64,000 bases of DNA, from positions 62,001 to 126,000 of the forward strand of contig CANMUS010000002.1 in assembly GCA_947501215.1 (NCBI GenBank). Direction: 5' to 3'. This DNA is from an uncultured Erythrobacter sp. Its GTDB lineage: Bacteria > Pseudomonadota > Alphaproteobacteria > Sphingomonadales > Sphingomonadaceae. Positions within the stretch are counted from its first letter, which is position 1, and every line of letters begins with the position of its first letter. Shown here piece by piece: positions 37,842 to 46,138 of this stretch. The position numbers were made by a program, and so were the translations under genes. The notes under the pieces are model-generated. The model saw only the letters and a program-made list of their open reading frames with translations, did no database searches and was not told where the DNA came from.

Positions 37842-38248
37842 CGGCGCTCCAGAAGACTTTGCGCATCGCTGGCTATGCCGCCCTGTTCGACCGCGCCGAT
37901 GGCGTGCGCGACACGATACGTCCCGGCGCTTTCCGCAGGACCCTCGCCGAGCGCCGCGCGCCCTTCCCGCTCTATTGGCAGCACCGCCCCGACCAGCGCA
38001 TCGGCTGGGTCGAAACCGCGGGCGAAGACGAGCGCGGGCTGCGCATCGTCGCACAGATAGACAACCCCGATGGCCGCGCTGCGAAACTGCTCCGCGACCG
38101 CGCGGTGAACGGCCTCAGCTTCGGCTATCGCGCACGCGCCTATTGGCATACCGAGGCCGGGCGCGAGCTCGCCGATATCGAACTTTTCGAGGTCAGCGTC
38201 GTGACGCATCCGTTGCAACCGGATGCTCGCATTCATCTCACCACTTGA
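37838..38248 (+). CDS. GTA prohead protease, HK97 type (g4)
   Basis: A 136-residue serine protease of the HK97 prohead family that cleaves the capsid protein during maturation. A catalytic His is in LYWQHRPDQRIGW and the nucleophile Ser is in VNGLSFGYRA. The N-terminal IAGYAALFDRADGVRDTIRPGAF is a family hallmark. The start is a GTG at 37838 overlapping the preceding stop as GTGA. It appears intact although its substrate gene downstream is broken. Confidence 0.93.
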   Translation: MTALQKTLRIAGYAALFDRADGVRDTIRPGAFRRTLAERRAPFPLYWQHRPDQRIGWVETAGEDERGLRIVAQIDNPDGRAAKLLRDRAVNGLSFGYRARAYWHTEAGRELADIELFEVSVVTHPLQPDARIHLTT

Positions 38249-38322
38249 AACCGACCTACACCAGTTTCCCCCGCCGCCTTCCGGGCGGCTTTTTTGTGCC
38301 CAGAAGAAAGGCGAATACCTCT

Positions 38323-39433
38323 ATGGATATTACCGTGACCCCCGCCGCGACGGCCGTGGCGACCGACCCCGCTGCGAGCCAGGCCGAGGCGAGCTTCGAC
38401 ATCGTCGCGCGCCAGGACAAGACCGAGGCCGACGTCTCTGCCCTGCGCTCCGATGTCGACGAGGTGAAGGCCCGCGTCGACAAGATCGCCCAGGCCGCAA
38501 CGCGCCCCGCCCGCCCCGTCATCGGCGGTGCCGAGCAGGCCGCGCCCGAAGTGAAGGGCTTCGTGGACAGCTATCTGCGCCGCGGCGCGACGGCGGAATA
38601 CAAGTCGATCAGCGGGGCCGTGCCGTCCGACGGCGGCTATGCCGTGCCGCGCCAGATCGATGCGATGATAGCTCGCGAGCTAACCGAGATCAGCCCGATC
38701 CGCGCCATCGCGCAGGTCGTGCAGACCGGCAGCGCGGGATATCGCAAGCTCGTCTCCACCGGCGGCACCGCCTCGGGCTGGGTCAGCGAAACCGATGGCC
38801 GTCCCGAAACCGACACGCCGAGCTTCAGCGAGATCGCACCGCCGACGGGCGAACTCTACGCCAATCCGGCGGCATCGCAGGCCATGCTCGACGATGCGGG
38901 CTTCGACCTCGAAAGCTGGCTGGCGAGCGAGATCGCGATGGAGTTCGCCCGCGCCGAAGGAGCCGCCTTCGTCAACGGCACCGGCTTCAACCAGCCCGAG
39001 GGCTTCCTCAATGCGCCGGTTTCGGCGCAGGCCGACGGCAGCCGCAATTTCGGCGCGCTGCAATATGTCGGGAGCGGCGATGCGGACGGGTTCGACACCA
39101 ATCCCGATGCGAAGCTGATCGACCTCGTCCACACGCTGAAAGCCGGCCATCGCCAGGGCGCGAGCTTCGTGATGAATTCCGCGACGCTGGCCGAAGTCCG
39201 CAAGCTCAAGACCGCCGATGGCGTGTTCCTGTGGCAGCCGGGCCTGGTCGAAGGCCAGCCCGATCGCCTTCGGCAATTTCCGCCACGGCTATCTGATTGC
39301 CGAACGCAGCGCCACGCAGGTGCTGCGCGATCCCTTCACCAACAAGCCCTTCGTCCACTTCTACGCCACCAAGCGCGTGGGCGGGCAGGTGCTGGACAGC
39401 AATGCGATCAAGCTCCTGAAGATCGAGCTGTAA
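38323..39433 (+). pseudogene. GTA major capsid protein, HK97 family (g5), frameshifted by an internal deletion
   Basis: The first frame reads a normal HK97 capsid protein from the ATG at 38323 (delta domain, then EVKGFVDSYLRRG and SGAVPSDGGYAVP, to WQPGLVEGQPD) for about 315 codons. Near 39262-39268 it leaves the family sequence. The expected C-terminus (IAFGNFRHGYLIAERSATQV to KLLKIEL) resumes one frame over and ends at 39433. About 25 residues that normally lie between these two blocks are absent. The junction is a shared GATCGCC, as expected for deletion between short direct repeats of a 3n+2 length. Read straight on, frame one continues to 39762 into the next gene. Either the capsid gene is dead or this is an assembly fault. 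Confidence 0.85.
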
Positions 39434-39444
39434 GGAGCTGGCAG

Positions 39445-39483
39445 ACGGGCTCGGGGTCCCCTTTTCGGGCCCGTTTGTTTTTT
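39445..39483 (+). terminator. Rho-independent terminator after the capsid gene
   Basis: ACGGGCTCG (39445-39453) pairs with CGGGCCCGT (39466-39474), with one G-T pair and a 12-nt loop. A T-rich run TTTGTTTTTT follows. It would end transcription in the middle of the GTA operon, or act as a partial attenuator that favours capsid over tail genes. Confidence 0.65.
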
Positions 39484-39725
39484 GCTTTTCGCAGCCGCAT
39501 CCGCGGCTGCGTCCTCGCTAGACGTGCAGCAAGCTGCACCCGCTGCGGGCGGGCGGTCGCCCTTGCCGGGCCTCCGCCGGCCCGGATCCAGCGCAGACAT
39601 TTCCTCTCCCAGAGAACCGAGGCGAAGCCGAGGCAAGGCCGACTGGCCGCCCGCAGCGACGCGGACGCAGTCCGCATGAGCGAGGATAGCCAAGGCTGCG
39701 GATGCAGCCGCCGGCGCTTGAGGCC
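39482..39725 (+). repeat. Stem-loop repeat family, copy R2 (between g5 and g6)
   Basis: A 244-bp repeat nearly identical to R3. In order it has hairpin GCAGCCGC-ATCC-GCGGCTGC (39491-39510), the constant GTCCTCGCTAGAC, hairpin GTGCAGC-AA-GCTGCAC (39524-39539) and a GGGCC/GGCCC hairpin. A variable stretch follows, then CGAGGCAAGGCCGAC, an end hairpin GGCTGC-GGAT-GCAGCC (39694-39709), and CGCCGGCGCTTGAGGCC. Open frames across it on both strands are compositional. It ends 21 bp before the g6 start. Confidence 0.85.
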
Positions 39726-39746
39726 CAAACAAAGGACACCAATTCC

Positions 39747-40283
39747 ATGCGCCAAATCGTGACGCAGGCCGAGTTCACCCAGCTCCCGCTTGCCGAGCTC
39801 AAGACCTGGCTGGCGATCGGGGGGACGCGGGACGATGCCGTTCTTGCGAACCTGCTCGATGCGGCCGGGGCGATGTGCGAAAATTTCACCAGGCTGGCGC
39901 CGCTCAAGATAACGGTGCGCGAGCGCGTGCCGGCCTCTCGCGAGTGGCAGACCCTGCATACGCGTCCCTTCGTGGGGCTCGGAACGGTCGAGGCCGTCGG
40001 ATCGGGCGGTTCATCGCGGCTGCTTGACCCGTCCGACTTCGAGATCGGCAGCGAGACGGATACCACGCGCATCCGGCTCACCGGGAACATCGCCGAAACC
40101 TCTCTCGACGTCAGTTACACCGCCGGTCTGGCAGAGGACTGGGCGGCGCTCGATTCCGGCCTGCGCCATGGCATCGTGCGCTTCGCCGCCCATGCCTATC
40201 GCGAGCGCGATCAGGGCGGCGATACGGCCCTGCCCAGCGCCGTTGCAGCGCTCTGGCGGCCATGGCGCAGGATGAAGCTGTGA
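39747..40283 (+). CDS. GTA head-tail connector, gp6-like adaptor (g6)
   Basis: A 178-residue connector that binds below the portal ring. Features are the helical N-terminus AELKTWLAIGGTRDDAVLANLL, the central beta region and the C-terminal helix GLRHGIVRFAAHAYRERD typical of phage gp6-like adaptors. The ATG at 39747 lies just past repeat R2, whose end is close to the AAAGGA ribosome site. Its stop overlaps the next small ORF as GTGA. Confidence 0.88.
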   Translation: MRQIVTQAEFTQLPLAELKTWLAIGGTRDDAVLANLLDAAGAMCENFTRLAPLKITVRERVPASREWQTLHTRPFVGLGTVEAVGSGGSSRLLDPSDFEIGSETDTTRIRLTGNIAETSLDVSYTAGLAEDWAALDSGLRHGIVRFAAHAYRERDQGGDTALPSAVAALWRPWRRMKL

Positions 40284-40426
40284 GCTTCGCCGCCGTGACT
40301 CGCGCCCTCACTCGCCGCGCCGCAAACATCGCCAAGGCCCGCGCCGAACTTCACCGTCGAAGCGATCCAGCCCGTTGGCGCCAGCCGCGCCTGCTGTGGC
40401 CCGACTTCACCCGGAGGCCCGAATGA
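40280..40426 (+). CDS. Short ORF in the head-stopper (g7) slot
   Basis: A 48-residue basic peptide from a GTG at 40280 (overlapping the g6 stop as GTGA) to a TGA that overlaps the g8 ATG. Both junctions look like coupled translation. An ATG at 40262 would give 54 residues. In RcGTA this place holds the head-tail stopper g7 of about 110 residues. I cannot recognise that fold in the sequence (LTRRAANIAKARAELHRR and so on). It may be a shrunken stopper or an unrelated peptide. Confidence 0.5.
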   Translation: MSFAAVTRALTRRAANIAKARAELHRRSDPARWRQPRLLWPDFTRRPE

Positions 40427-40830
40427 GCATCCTAATGATGGAAAGCGCCCTGCGCCGCGCGCTGGTCGACTGGCTGCGTGCCGACAGCACGCTCGCCGGA
40501 CTGCTCAATGCGGTCGAGGAGGAAGGGCCGGTCGCCGCCAGCCCACCTTCGCTTGCCATCGTCGCCTCCGCAGCGGCGGATCGCAGCCACAAGAGCGGCG
40601 CGGGCCGCGAAGTCCGCATCGCCTTCGAATTGGTCGACCGGACCGACGATCCGGCCGCAACCGCAGCCATTGCAGCGCAGATCGAACATCGCATTGCCAC
40701 GCTCGCCCCCGGCCAGACCGGCTTCCGCGTGGCGACCACGCAATTCCTGCGCAGCCGCGTCGAACGCCGCGCCCGCAGCGCCCGCGCGGTGCTGCTCGAA
40801 TATCGCTTCCTCATTTTCGCAACGGAGTAA
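40423..40830 (+). CDS. GTA tail terminator, DUF3168 (g8)
   Basis: A 135-residue DUF3168 protein, the tail-terminator that caps the tail tube and joins it to the head. Family features: N-terminal helix ESALRRALVDWLRADSTLAGLL, strand VRIAFELVDRTDD and C-terminal RSARAVLLEYRFLIF. The ATG at 40423 overlaps the preceding short ORF. The gene is intact. Confidence 0.88.
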   Translation: MSILMMESALRRALVDWLRADSTLAGLLNAVEEEGPVAASPPSLAIVASAAADRSHKSGAGREVRIAFELVDRTDDPAATAAIAAQIEHRIATLAPGQTGFRVATTQFLRSRVERRARSARAVLLEYRFLIFATE

Positions 40831-40836
40831 TTCGCC

Positions 40837-41244
40837 ATGACAGCCCAGAAAGGCGCCGCCTTCCTCCTCAAGATCGGGGACGGCGGATCGCCGGAGACTT
40901 ACGAGACCGTCGCCGGCCTGCGCACCACGCAGATGTCGATCAATGGCGACACCGTCGTCGTCACCACCAAGGAATCGGGCGGCTGGCGCGAGCTGTTGTC
41001 GGGCGCAGGAACGCGCTCGGTCTCGGTTTCGGCGAGCGGGATTTTCCTCGGCTCCGATGCCGAGGACCGGATGCGCGCCAACGCGCTCGCCGGAACGCTC
41101 GATGCCTATGAGCTGTCGTTCGAGGACGGCGCAAAGATGCGCGGCCAGTTCCTCGTCCAGCGGCTCGATTACGCGGGCGATTTCAACGGCGAGCGGACGT
41201 ACTCGGTCCAGCTCGAAAGCTCGGGCCAGGTGGTGCCGCTATGA
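40837..41244 (+). CDS. GTA major tail tube protein, TP901-1 family (g9)
   Basis: A 135-residue tail tube subunit. The order GAAFLLKIGDGGSPETYETVAGLRTTQMSIN, then VTTKESGGWRELLSGAG and a C-terminal DFNGERTYSVQLESSG is characteristic of the phage major tail protein (TP901-1/gpV-like). It should polymerise to form the tail tube. It starts 6 bp after g8 and overlaps g10 as ATGA. Confidence 0.92.
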   Translation: MTAQKGAAFLLKIGDGGSPETYETVAGLRTTQMSINGDTVVVTTKESGGWRELLSGAGTRSVSVSASGIFLGSDAEDRMRANALAGTLDAYELSFEDGAKMRGQFLVQRLDYAGDFNGERTYSVQLESSGQVVPL

Positions 41245-41546
41245 GCAATAAGGTTCGCGGCGAGGCGACGCTCAGTATTGGCGGAAAGGACCACCTCCTT
41301 CGCCCCAGCTTCGATGCGCTCGTCCGCGCCGAGGAAGAACTCGGCCCCCTATTTGCGCTGGTCGAGCGGGCGGGCGCGGGCAAGTTGCGCCTCGCCGAGA
41401 TCGTCGCGCTGTTCTGGCATTGCCTTGCGGATCGCGAGCACATCGGGCGCGAGGCGGTGGGCGACGCAGTCATGGCGCAGGGCCTGGCCGCCAGCGCCAA
41501 ACCGCTGCGCGTGCTGCTCGGCGAAATCCTGAAAGGGTCGGGATGA
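41241..41546 (+). CDS. GTA gp10-like tail assembly protein (g10)
   Basis: A 101-residue protein of the gene transfer agent gp10 (GTA_gp10/TAC) family, recognised by KVRGEATLSIGGKDHLLRPSFDALVRAEEELG at the N-terminus. It is thought to act as a tail assembly chaperone with the following small gene. It overlaps both neighbours by ATGA junctions. Confidence 0.88.
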   Translation: MSNKVRGEATLSIGGKDHLLRPSFDALVRAEEELGPLFALVERAGAGKLRLAEIVALFWHCLADREHIGREAVGDAVMAQGLAASAKPLRVLLGEILKGSG

Positions 41547-41737
41547 GCGAGCGCTTCGCGGACATGGCGCTGCGCTGTGCAGGGTTGGCCGCGAGCGCGC
41601 TTAGCTGGACGCCCGACACCTTCTGGAACGCGACCCCGGCGGAGCTGCTTGCCAGCCTCGCGCCGCCACAAGACAGCACGACCCCACCCAGCCGCGACCA
41701 GATCGCGCGGATGATCGAAAGGGACGACAATGGTTGA
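41543..41737 (+). CDS. GTA tail assembly chaperone (g10.1)
   Basis: A 64-residue protein in the g10.1 place. It carries the family motif SALSWTPDTFWNATPAEL and a C-terminal helix QIARMIERD. Such two-gene chaperones before the tape measure are normally linked by frameshift in phages; here they are separate, overlapping genes. Its end overlaps the tape measure start by 8 bp. Confidence 0.85.
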   Translation: MSERFADMALRCAGLAASALSWTPDTFWNATPAELLASLAPPQDSTTPPSRDQIARMIERDDNG

Positions 41738-42308
41738 CGATATCGACGAGCTAATCGTCTCTGTCCGGGCCGATACGCAGGCCTTTGCCGCCGACATGCA
41801 ACAGATGCGCGGCACCTTCGACGGCACGCTGATGGACGGCTTCGATAAGGCCGGCGATGTGCTCGAACGCGGGCTGCTGAGCGCGCTCCGCAAAGGCAGC
41901 CTCGGCTTCGACGATCTGAAGCGGACCGCCACCGCGGCGCTCGACCAGATCGCGGCGCAGGCGCTGCAATTGGGGCTGGACTCGCTGTTCGGTGGCAAGG
42001 GCGGGCAGTCGGGCGGTTTCGGCGGCCTGTTCCAGGGCGCACTCGGCGCTCTGTTCGGCCTCCCCGGCCGTGCGACCGGCGGCCTCGTCGGCCCCGACAA
42101 GCCTTATCTCGTGGGCGAGCGCGGGCCCGAACTGTTCGTGCCCACCAGCGCGGGCCGCGTGGAGCCGAATACCGGCAGCAGCAGCAAAAGCACTGATGTG
42201 CGTGTCGCCATCAACCTCTCCACGCCGCGCGGCACCAGCGCACCGGTCGCCATGCAGCGCAGCTCGCGCCAAGTGGCAGCGGCAGTGCGGCGGGCGTTAT
42301 CTGTTTAG
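41730..42308 (+). CDS. GTA tape measure protein (g11)
   Basis: A 192-residue tape measure, very short as in other GTAs, implying a short tail. The N-terminal helical part contains VSVRADTQAFAADMQQM. A Gly/Leu-rich segment SLFGGKGGQSGGFGGLFQGALG follows, then RATGGLVGPDKPYLVGERGPELFVP, a conserved tape-measure C-terminal motif. The stop codon touches the first base of repeat R3. Confidence 0.9.
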   Translation: MVDDIDELIVSVRADTQAFAADMQQMRGTFDGTLMDGFDKAGDVLERGLLSALRKGSLGFDDLKRTATAALDQIAAQALQLGLDSLFGGKGGQSGGFGGLFQGALGALFGLPGRATGGLVGPDKPYLVGERGPELFVPTSAGRVEPNTGSSSKSTDVRVAINLSTPRGTSAPVAMQRSSRQVAAAVRRALSV

Positions 42309-42566
42309 CCTCAAGCGGGGTGTTTGTTTTTCGCACCGACATCCGTCGGCGCGTCCTCGCTAGACGTGCAGCAAGCTGCACCCGCTGCGGGCGGGCGGTC
42401 GCCCTTGCAGGGCCTCCGCCGGCCCGGATCCAGCACGTACTTCACCCCTCCCAGAGCACCGAGCCGAAGGCGAGGCAAGGCCGACCGGCCGCCCGCAGCG
42501 ACGCGGACGCAGTCCGCATGAGCGAGGATAGCCAAGGCTGCGGATGCAGCCGCCGGCGCTTGAGGC
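42308..42566 (+). repeat. Stem-loop repeat family, copy R3 (between g11 and g12)
   Basis: A 259-bp repeat bounded by a 10-bp terminal inverted repeat: GCCTCAAGCG (42308-42317) and CGCTTGAGGC (42557-42566). Inside, it follows R2 almost base for base, except the first hairpin, which is CCGAC-ATCC-GTCGG (42336-42349) against GCAGCCGC-ATCC-GCGGCTGC in R2. The AA-loop hairpin and the GGAT-loop end hairpin are identical to R2. It begins at the g11 stop and ends 18 bp before g12, filling the whole gap. Confidence 0.88.
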
Positions 42567-42584
42567 CAACAAAAAGGAAAACTT

Positions 42585-44894
42585 ATGCCCTTCTGGCTCG
42601 CTCGCAAACGCCACGGACAGCATAGCGACTGGATCACGCGGTTCGATCCGCGCTTCTGGACCGTCAATTTCCCCCGCCCGATGATGGCCAGCGTGGTCAG
42701 CACATCGCATGACGCGATGCGCATCGATTGCGAGTTCCATCACAAGGGCGAGCTGGCCGGGCTCATCTGGGACAGCGCGGACACGCTCGACCATCCGCTG
42801 CTCGCCTACGAGACCAGGCGCGACTATTCGCATTGCGTGCTGCGGTTCCGCTGGCGCAGCGACGGTATCCTGCCGCTCGACGTGCCGCACGGGCCGACGC
42901 TGACCATCGAGGGCCGCGATGCCGCGGGCAATCCGCACAGCTGGTATGTGCGCCTGTGGAACTATGCCAGCGGCACGCCGACCGATGCGCGGATCGAGCT
43001 GCGTTTCTCGGAGCTCGAATCCGGATACGGCCTGCCCGGCGAGCGGGTTCATCCCGGCGACATCGATCGCATGTTCATCAGCTTGGTGCCGCAGGGCTAT
43101 GTCGAGGGCAGCAGCGCGCTCCTGCCCGCGCGCGTCGACGGCTGGGCCGAGATCACCAACATGGACTGCCAAGGCGAACGCGCGATGCTCGCGATCGGCG
43201 ACGTACTGCTGCCCCCGCATGGCGAGCAGATTGCCACCGCTTATGACGACAGCTTCAACCAGACGCCGGCGCGCCTGGTGCGCTCGATCATCGGGCTCGG
43301 TTATCGTGGCCGGGTCATCCACTATGTCGGGATGAGCCACTACTTCCGGCTCAATCCCTTCGGCGACTCACTGCTGGTTGCGTTTGCAGGTCGGCTCTGC
43401 ACCCCGGCCGAGCGCTGGCATGCCGCTTATTTCGAGGCTGCGGTCGAGGCCGAACTCGCGCCGATCGTTTCGCTGTCATACGAGTTGCTGGCAGACCACT
43501 GTCCCGACTGGTGGGCGCAGCGGGCATGGGACGGCAGCCCCGGACTGACCGGCTGGGATCCGCCGTCGATGCTCCTCTCGCCGGCGCATGCAAGTGCGAT
43601 GCGGTTCCTGCAATCCATCGCCACGCAATTCGTCGCCCTGCTCGAAGCGGCCGGGGGGAAGCCCCTGTTTCAGATCGGGGAGCCATGGTGGTGGGTGCAG
43701 CCCGATACGGGTGCGCCCTGCCTTTACGACGCGAAAGCGAAAGCCGCGTTCGGAGGAGGGCCTCCGATCATTACCGATCTGCGCTTGCCACTGGACGACG
43801 GACAGAAGCAGCTGCTGGATCAGGCGGGTTCGCTGCTTGCCGCCAGCACGACGAGTCTCGCTCAGGCCGTGCGCGATCAGGCGCTTGGCGATGCCGAAAT
43901 CCTGCTGCTGACCTTCACCCCCACCATCCTGTCCACCGATATGCCCGAACTCTACCGCGCTTCGCTGCCGAAAGAATGGGCCTGGCCGGCCTTCGATCGC
44001 CTGCAAGTCGAAGATTACGACTGGCTAACGGGCGGCCACGAAGGCGCGCGACGCGATGCCTATGCCTTTGTCGACGCGCATCTCGGCTATCCGGTAGAGG
44101 CGACCGACTACATGTCCGGCTTCGTCCTGCTGCCGGAAAATGCGGAAAGCTACTGGCCGATCATCGACCGCGCGCTCGACGAGGCGCGGGAACGCGGCAT
44201 CTCCCAGCGCTTCGTCTGGGCGCTGCCGCAGGTCGCGCGCGACGGATACACCAGATTGCCCACCATGGAGGACGATGTGCAACCTTTCGACGATGTCTCC
44301 TACCCGCTCGCGCTGGGGCGCGACGCCACGGTCAGCCCCGAGTTTTCCACCACGGTCGCGGTGACGGCCTCGGGCCACGAGCGGCGCAACGCCCTGTGGT
44401 CCGACGCGCGGCTGCGTTACGATGTCGGGCCGGGTGTCCGCTCGGAAAAGGAGCTTGCTTCGCTGCTCGCCTTCTTCCGGGCGCGGCACGGGCCTGCGCG
44501 CGGCTTCCGCTTCCGCGAGCCCTACGACTTCAGCTCGAGGGGCATGACCGATGCGCCGGGCGCGGCGGACCAGCCGCTCGGCACCGGCGATGGCGGGACT
44601 ACGCGGTTCCAGCTCGCCAAGCTCTACGACGAGCAGCGGCGTACCATCACCCGCCCGCGCGAGGCGACGATCCGCGTCAGCGTGGACGGTGCCGAGACGA
44701 GCGGATGGACGCATGACGGCAAGGGCTGGATCCGCTTCGATACAGCCCCGCCCGACGGCGCGGAGCTGCGCGCAGGGTTCGCATTCGACGTGCCCGTGCG
44801 CTTCGCCGAAGATCGCCTCGACGTGAGCGGTGCGGCCTTTGCAGCGGGTGAGGCACCATCCGTGCCTCTGATCGAAATTCGCGAGGACGCATGA
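42585..44894 (+). CDS. GTA distal tail protein (g12, DUF2460) with large N-terminal fusion
   Basis: A 769-residue protein. The last 200 residues or so (from QPFDDVSYPLALGRDATVSPEFSTTV to VPLIEIRED) match the DUF2460 distal tail protein, which alone is the whole of RcGTA g12 (about 210 residues). The first 560 residues are extra: a beta-rich part (1-230), then a region with FQIGEPWWWVQPDTG, FDRLQVEDYDWLTGG and ERGISQRFVWALPQV, spaced like the strands of a glycosidase-type TIM barrel with Glu and Asp candidates. It may bind or cut cell-surface glycans. The fold assignment is inference. The gene overlaps g13 as ATGA. Confidence 0.82.
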   Translation: MPFWLARKRHGQHSDWITRFDPRFWTVNFPRPMMASVVSTSHDAMRIDCEFHHKGELAGLIWDSADTLDHPLLAYETRRDYSHCVLRFRWRSDGILPLDVPHGPTLTIEGRDAAGNPHSWYVRLWNYASGTPTDARIELRFSELESGYGLPGERVHPGDIDRMFISLVPQGYVEGSSALLPARVDGWAEITNMDCQGERAMLAIGDVLLPPHGEQIATAYDDSFNQTPARLVRSIIGLGYRGRVIHYVGMSHYFRLNPFGDSLLVAFAGRLCTPAERWHAAYFEAAVEAELAPIVSLSYELLADHCPDWWAQRAWDGSPGLTGWDPPSMLLSPAHASAMRFLQSIATQFVALLEAAGGKPLFQIGEPWWWVQPDTGAPCLYDAKAKAAFGGGPPIITDLRLPLDDGQKQLLDQAGSLLAASTTSLAQAVRDQALGDAEILLLTFTPTILSTDMPELYRASLPKEWAWPAFDRLQVEDYDWLTGGHEGARRDAYAFVDAHLGYPVEATDYMSGFVLLPENAESYWPIIDRALDEARERGISQRFVWALPQVARDGYTRLPTMEDDVQPFDDVSYPLALGRDATVSPEFSTTVAVTASGHERRNALWSDARLRYDVGPGVRSEKELASLLAFFRARHGPARGFRFREPYDFSSRGMTDAPGAADQPLGTGDGGTTRFQLAKLYDEQRRTITRPREATIRVSVDGAETSGWTHDGKGWIRFDTAPPDGAELRAGFAFDVPVRFAEDRLDVSGAAFAAGEAPSVPLIEIREDA

Positions 44895-45706
44895 GTAGGG
44901 TCTTCTTCGCCCGCGATCTTGATACGGCGGCCGCCTGGTGGCGGGTCTATCGCAAGGACGGGGTCGCGCTCGGCTTCACCACGCACGACCGCGATCTGTG
45001 GTTCGACGGCCTGCTCCACCGCGCCGCGCCGGGGATGCTGCCCAGCGCCGTGCGCCGCAGCATCGGCTTCGAAGACGACGAGAGCGAGGTCGAAGGGGCG
45101 CTCACCCACGATAGCATCCGGGCAGAGGATCTTGCCGCCGGCCTGTTCGACGAGGCGCGCGTAGTGAGCGGGATCGTGGATTGGGAGACGCTCGAGCGCG
45201 CGCAGCTCTATGGCGGCTCGATCGGATCCATCGCACAGGAGGCAGGAGGGTTCAGTGCGCAGCTGCGTTCGGCCAAGGCCGACCTCGATGTCGACCCGGT
45301 ACCGGTTTCGAGCCCCACCTGCCGCGCGCGCTTCTGTGGGCCAGGCTGCGCGCTGTCGCCCGTCGCCTTCGAGCGGGAGGCACATGTCCAGGCCTTCGAT
45401 GCGAGCCGCAATCGCCTGACGCTCGATATCGAAGATCATCGGCCTCATGCGCTCGGTGAACTGCGCCCGATGGAAGGGCCGCAGACCGGCTTGCCCATGC
45501 GGATCATCGCAGCGTCTGCCGATGGCATCACGCTCGACCGACCGCTCGATCCCGCCATCGCCATCGGCCTGCGCGTTCGCATTCGCGAGGGCTGCGACCG
45601 CACCATCGCGACCTGCGCTTCGCGCTTCGACAATGCCGCCAACTTTCGCGGCGAACCGTTCCTGCCGGGCAACGATCTGCTCGCCCAGTACCCGCAGCCA
45701 CGATGA
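44891..45706 (+). CDS. GTA tail hub protein, DUF2163 (g13)
   Basis: A 271-residue DUF2163 protein forming the baseplate hub. The conserved cysteine regions that bind a metal or an iron-sulfur cluster in RcGTA are present: SPTCRARFCGPGCALSP and EGCDRTIATCASRF, followed by the hallmark DNAANFRGEPFLPGNDLL. The N-terminal FTTHDRDLWFDGLLHRAAPGM is also typical. It overlaps g12 and g14 by 4 bp each. Confidence 0.93.
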   Translation: MSRVFFARDLDTAAAWWRVYRKDGVALGFTTHDRDLWFDGLLHRAAPGMLPSAVRRSIGFEDDESEVEGALTHDSIRAEDLAAGLFDEARVVSGIVDWETLERAQLYGGSIGSIAQEAGGFSAQLRSAKADLDVDPVPVSSPTCRARFCGPGCALSPVAFEREAHVQAFDASRNRLTLDIEDHRPHALGELRPMEGPQTGLPMRIIAASADGITLDRPLDPAIAIGLRVRIREGCDRTIATCASRFDNAANFRGEPFLPGNDLLAQYPQPR

Positions 45707-46125
45707 GTGCGCGTGCCGATGCTTTCGCCCGGGCGGCGGAGGCGCTCATCGGAACCCCCTTCGCGCTTCATGGCCGCTGCCCGCAGCATGGGCTCGATTG
45801 CGTGGGCCTTGTCGCCTGCGCGCTGGCGGACTGTGGCATCGCGCCGCGTATTCCCGAGGGCTACGGTCTGCGGAATGCGAATATCGCGCGCTTCCTCGTG
45901 CTGGCTCACGGCAACGGCTTCGATGCTGCAAGAACCCCCAAATCCGGCCAAATCACACGTGGCGACCTGCTTCTCGTCACCCCCGGACCAGCACAGAGCC
46001 ACCTGCTCATAGCGCTCCGCCCGGATTATTTCGTGCACGCCCATGCCGGGCTGCGGCGCGTCGCGGTCCACAACGGTCCGCTCGGCTGGCCGATCGAGCA
46101 CCACTGGCGCCTGCGCGCCTCCTGA
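45703..46125 (+). CDS. GTA NlpC/P60-type peptidase (g14)
   Basis: A 140-residue cell-wall peptidase. The catalytic Cys33 is in HGLDCVGLVACA and His100 is in QSHLLIAL, followed by a third polar residue around YFVHAHAG. In GTAs this enzyme sits at the tail tip and helps pass the peptidoglycan of the recipient. It looks intact. It overlaps g13 as ATGA. Confidence 0.92.
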   Translation: MSARADAFARAAEALIGTPFALHGRCPQHGLDCVGLVACALADCGIAPRIPEGYGLRNANIARFLVLAHGNGFDAARTPKSGQITRGDLLLVTPGPAQSHLLIALRPDYFVHAHAGLRRVAVHNGPLGWPIEHHWRLRAS

Positions 46126-46138
46126 CAGGACAAACAAC

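Noticed and set aside
39255-39275. Programmed ribosomal frameshift in the capsid gene
   Set aside because: About 25 conserved residues are missing at the junction and there is no slippery heptamer, so a deletion explains the break better.
39361-39959. Proteins encoded across repeats R2 and R3 on either strand
   Set aside because: The frames are kept open by GC bias and are shared only because the repeats are similar; differences between copies follow stem pairing and not codon positions.
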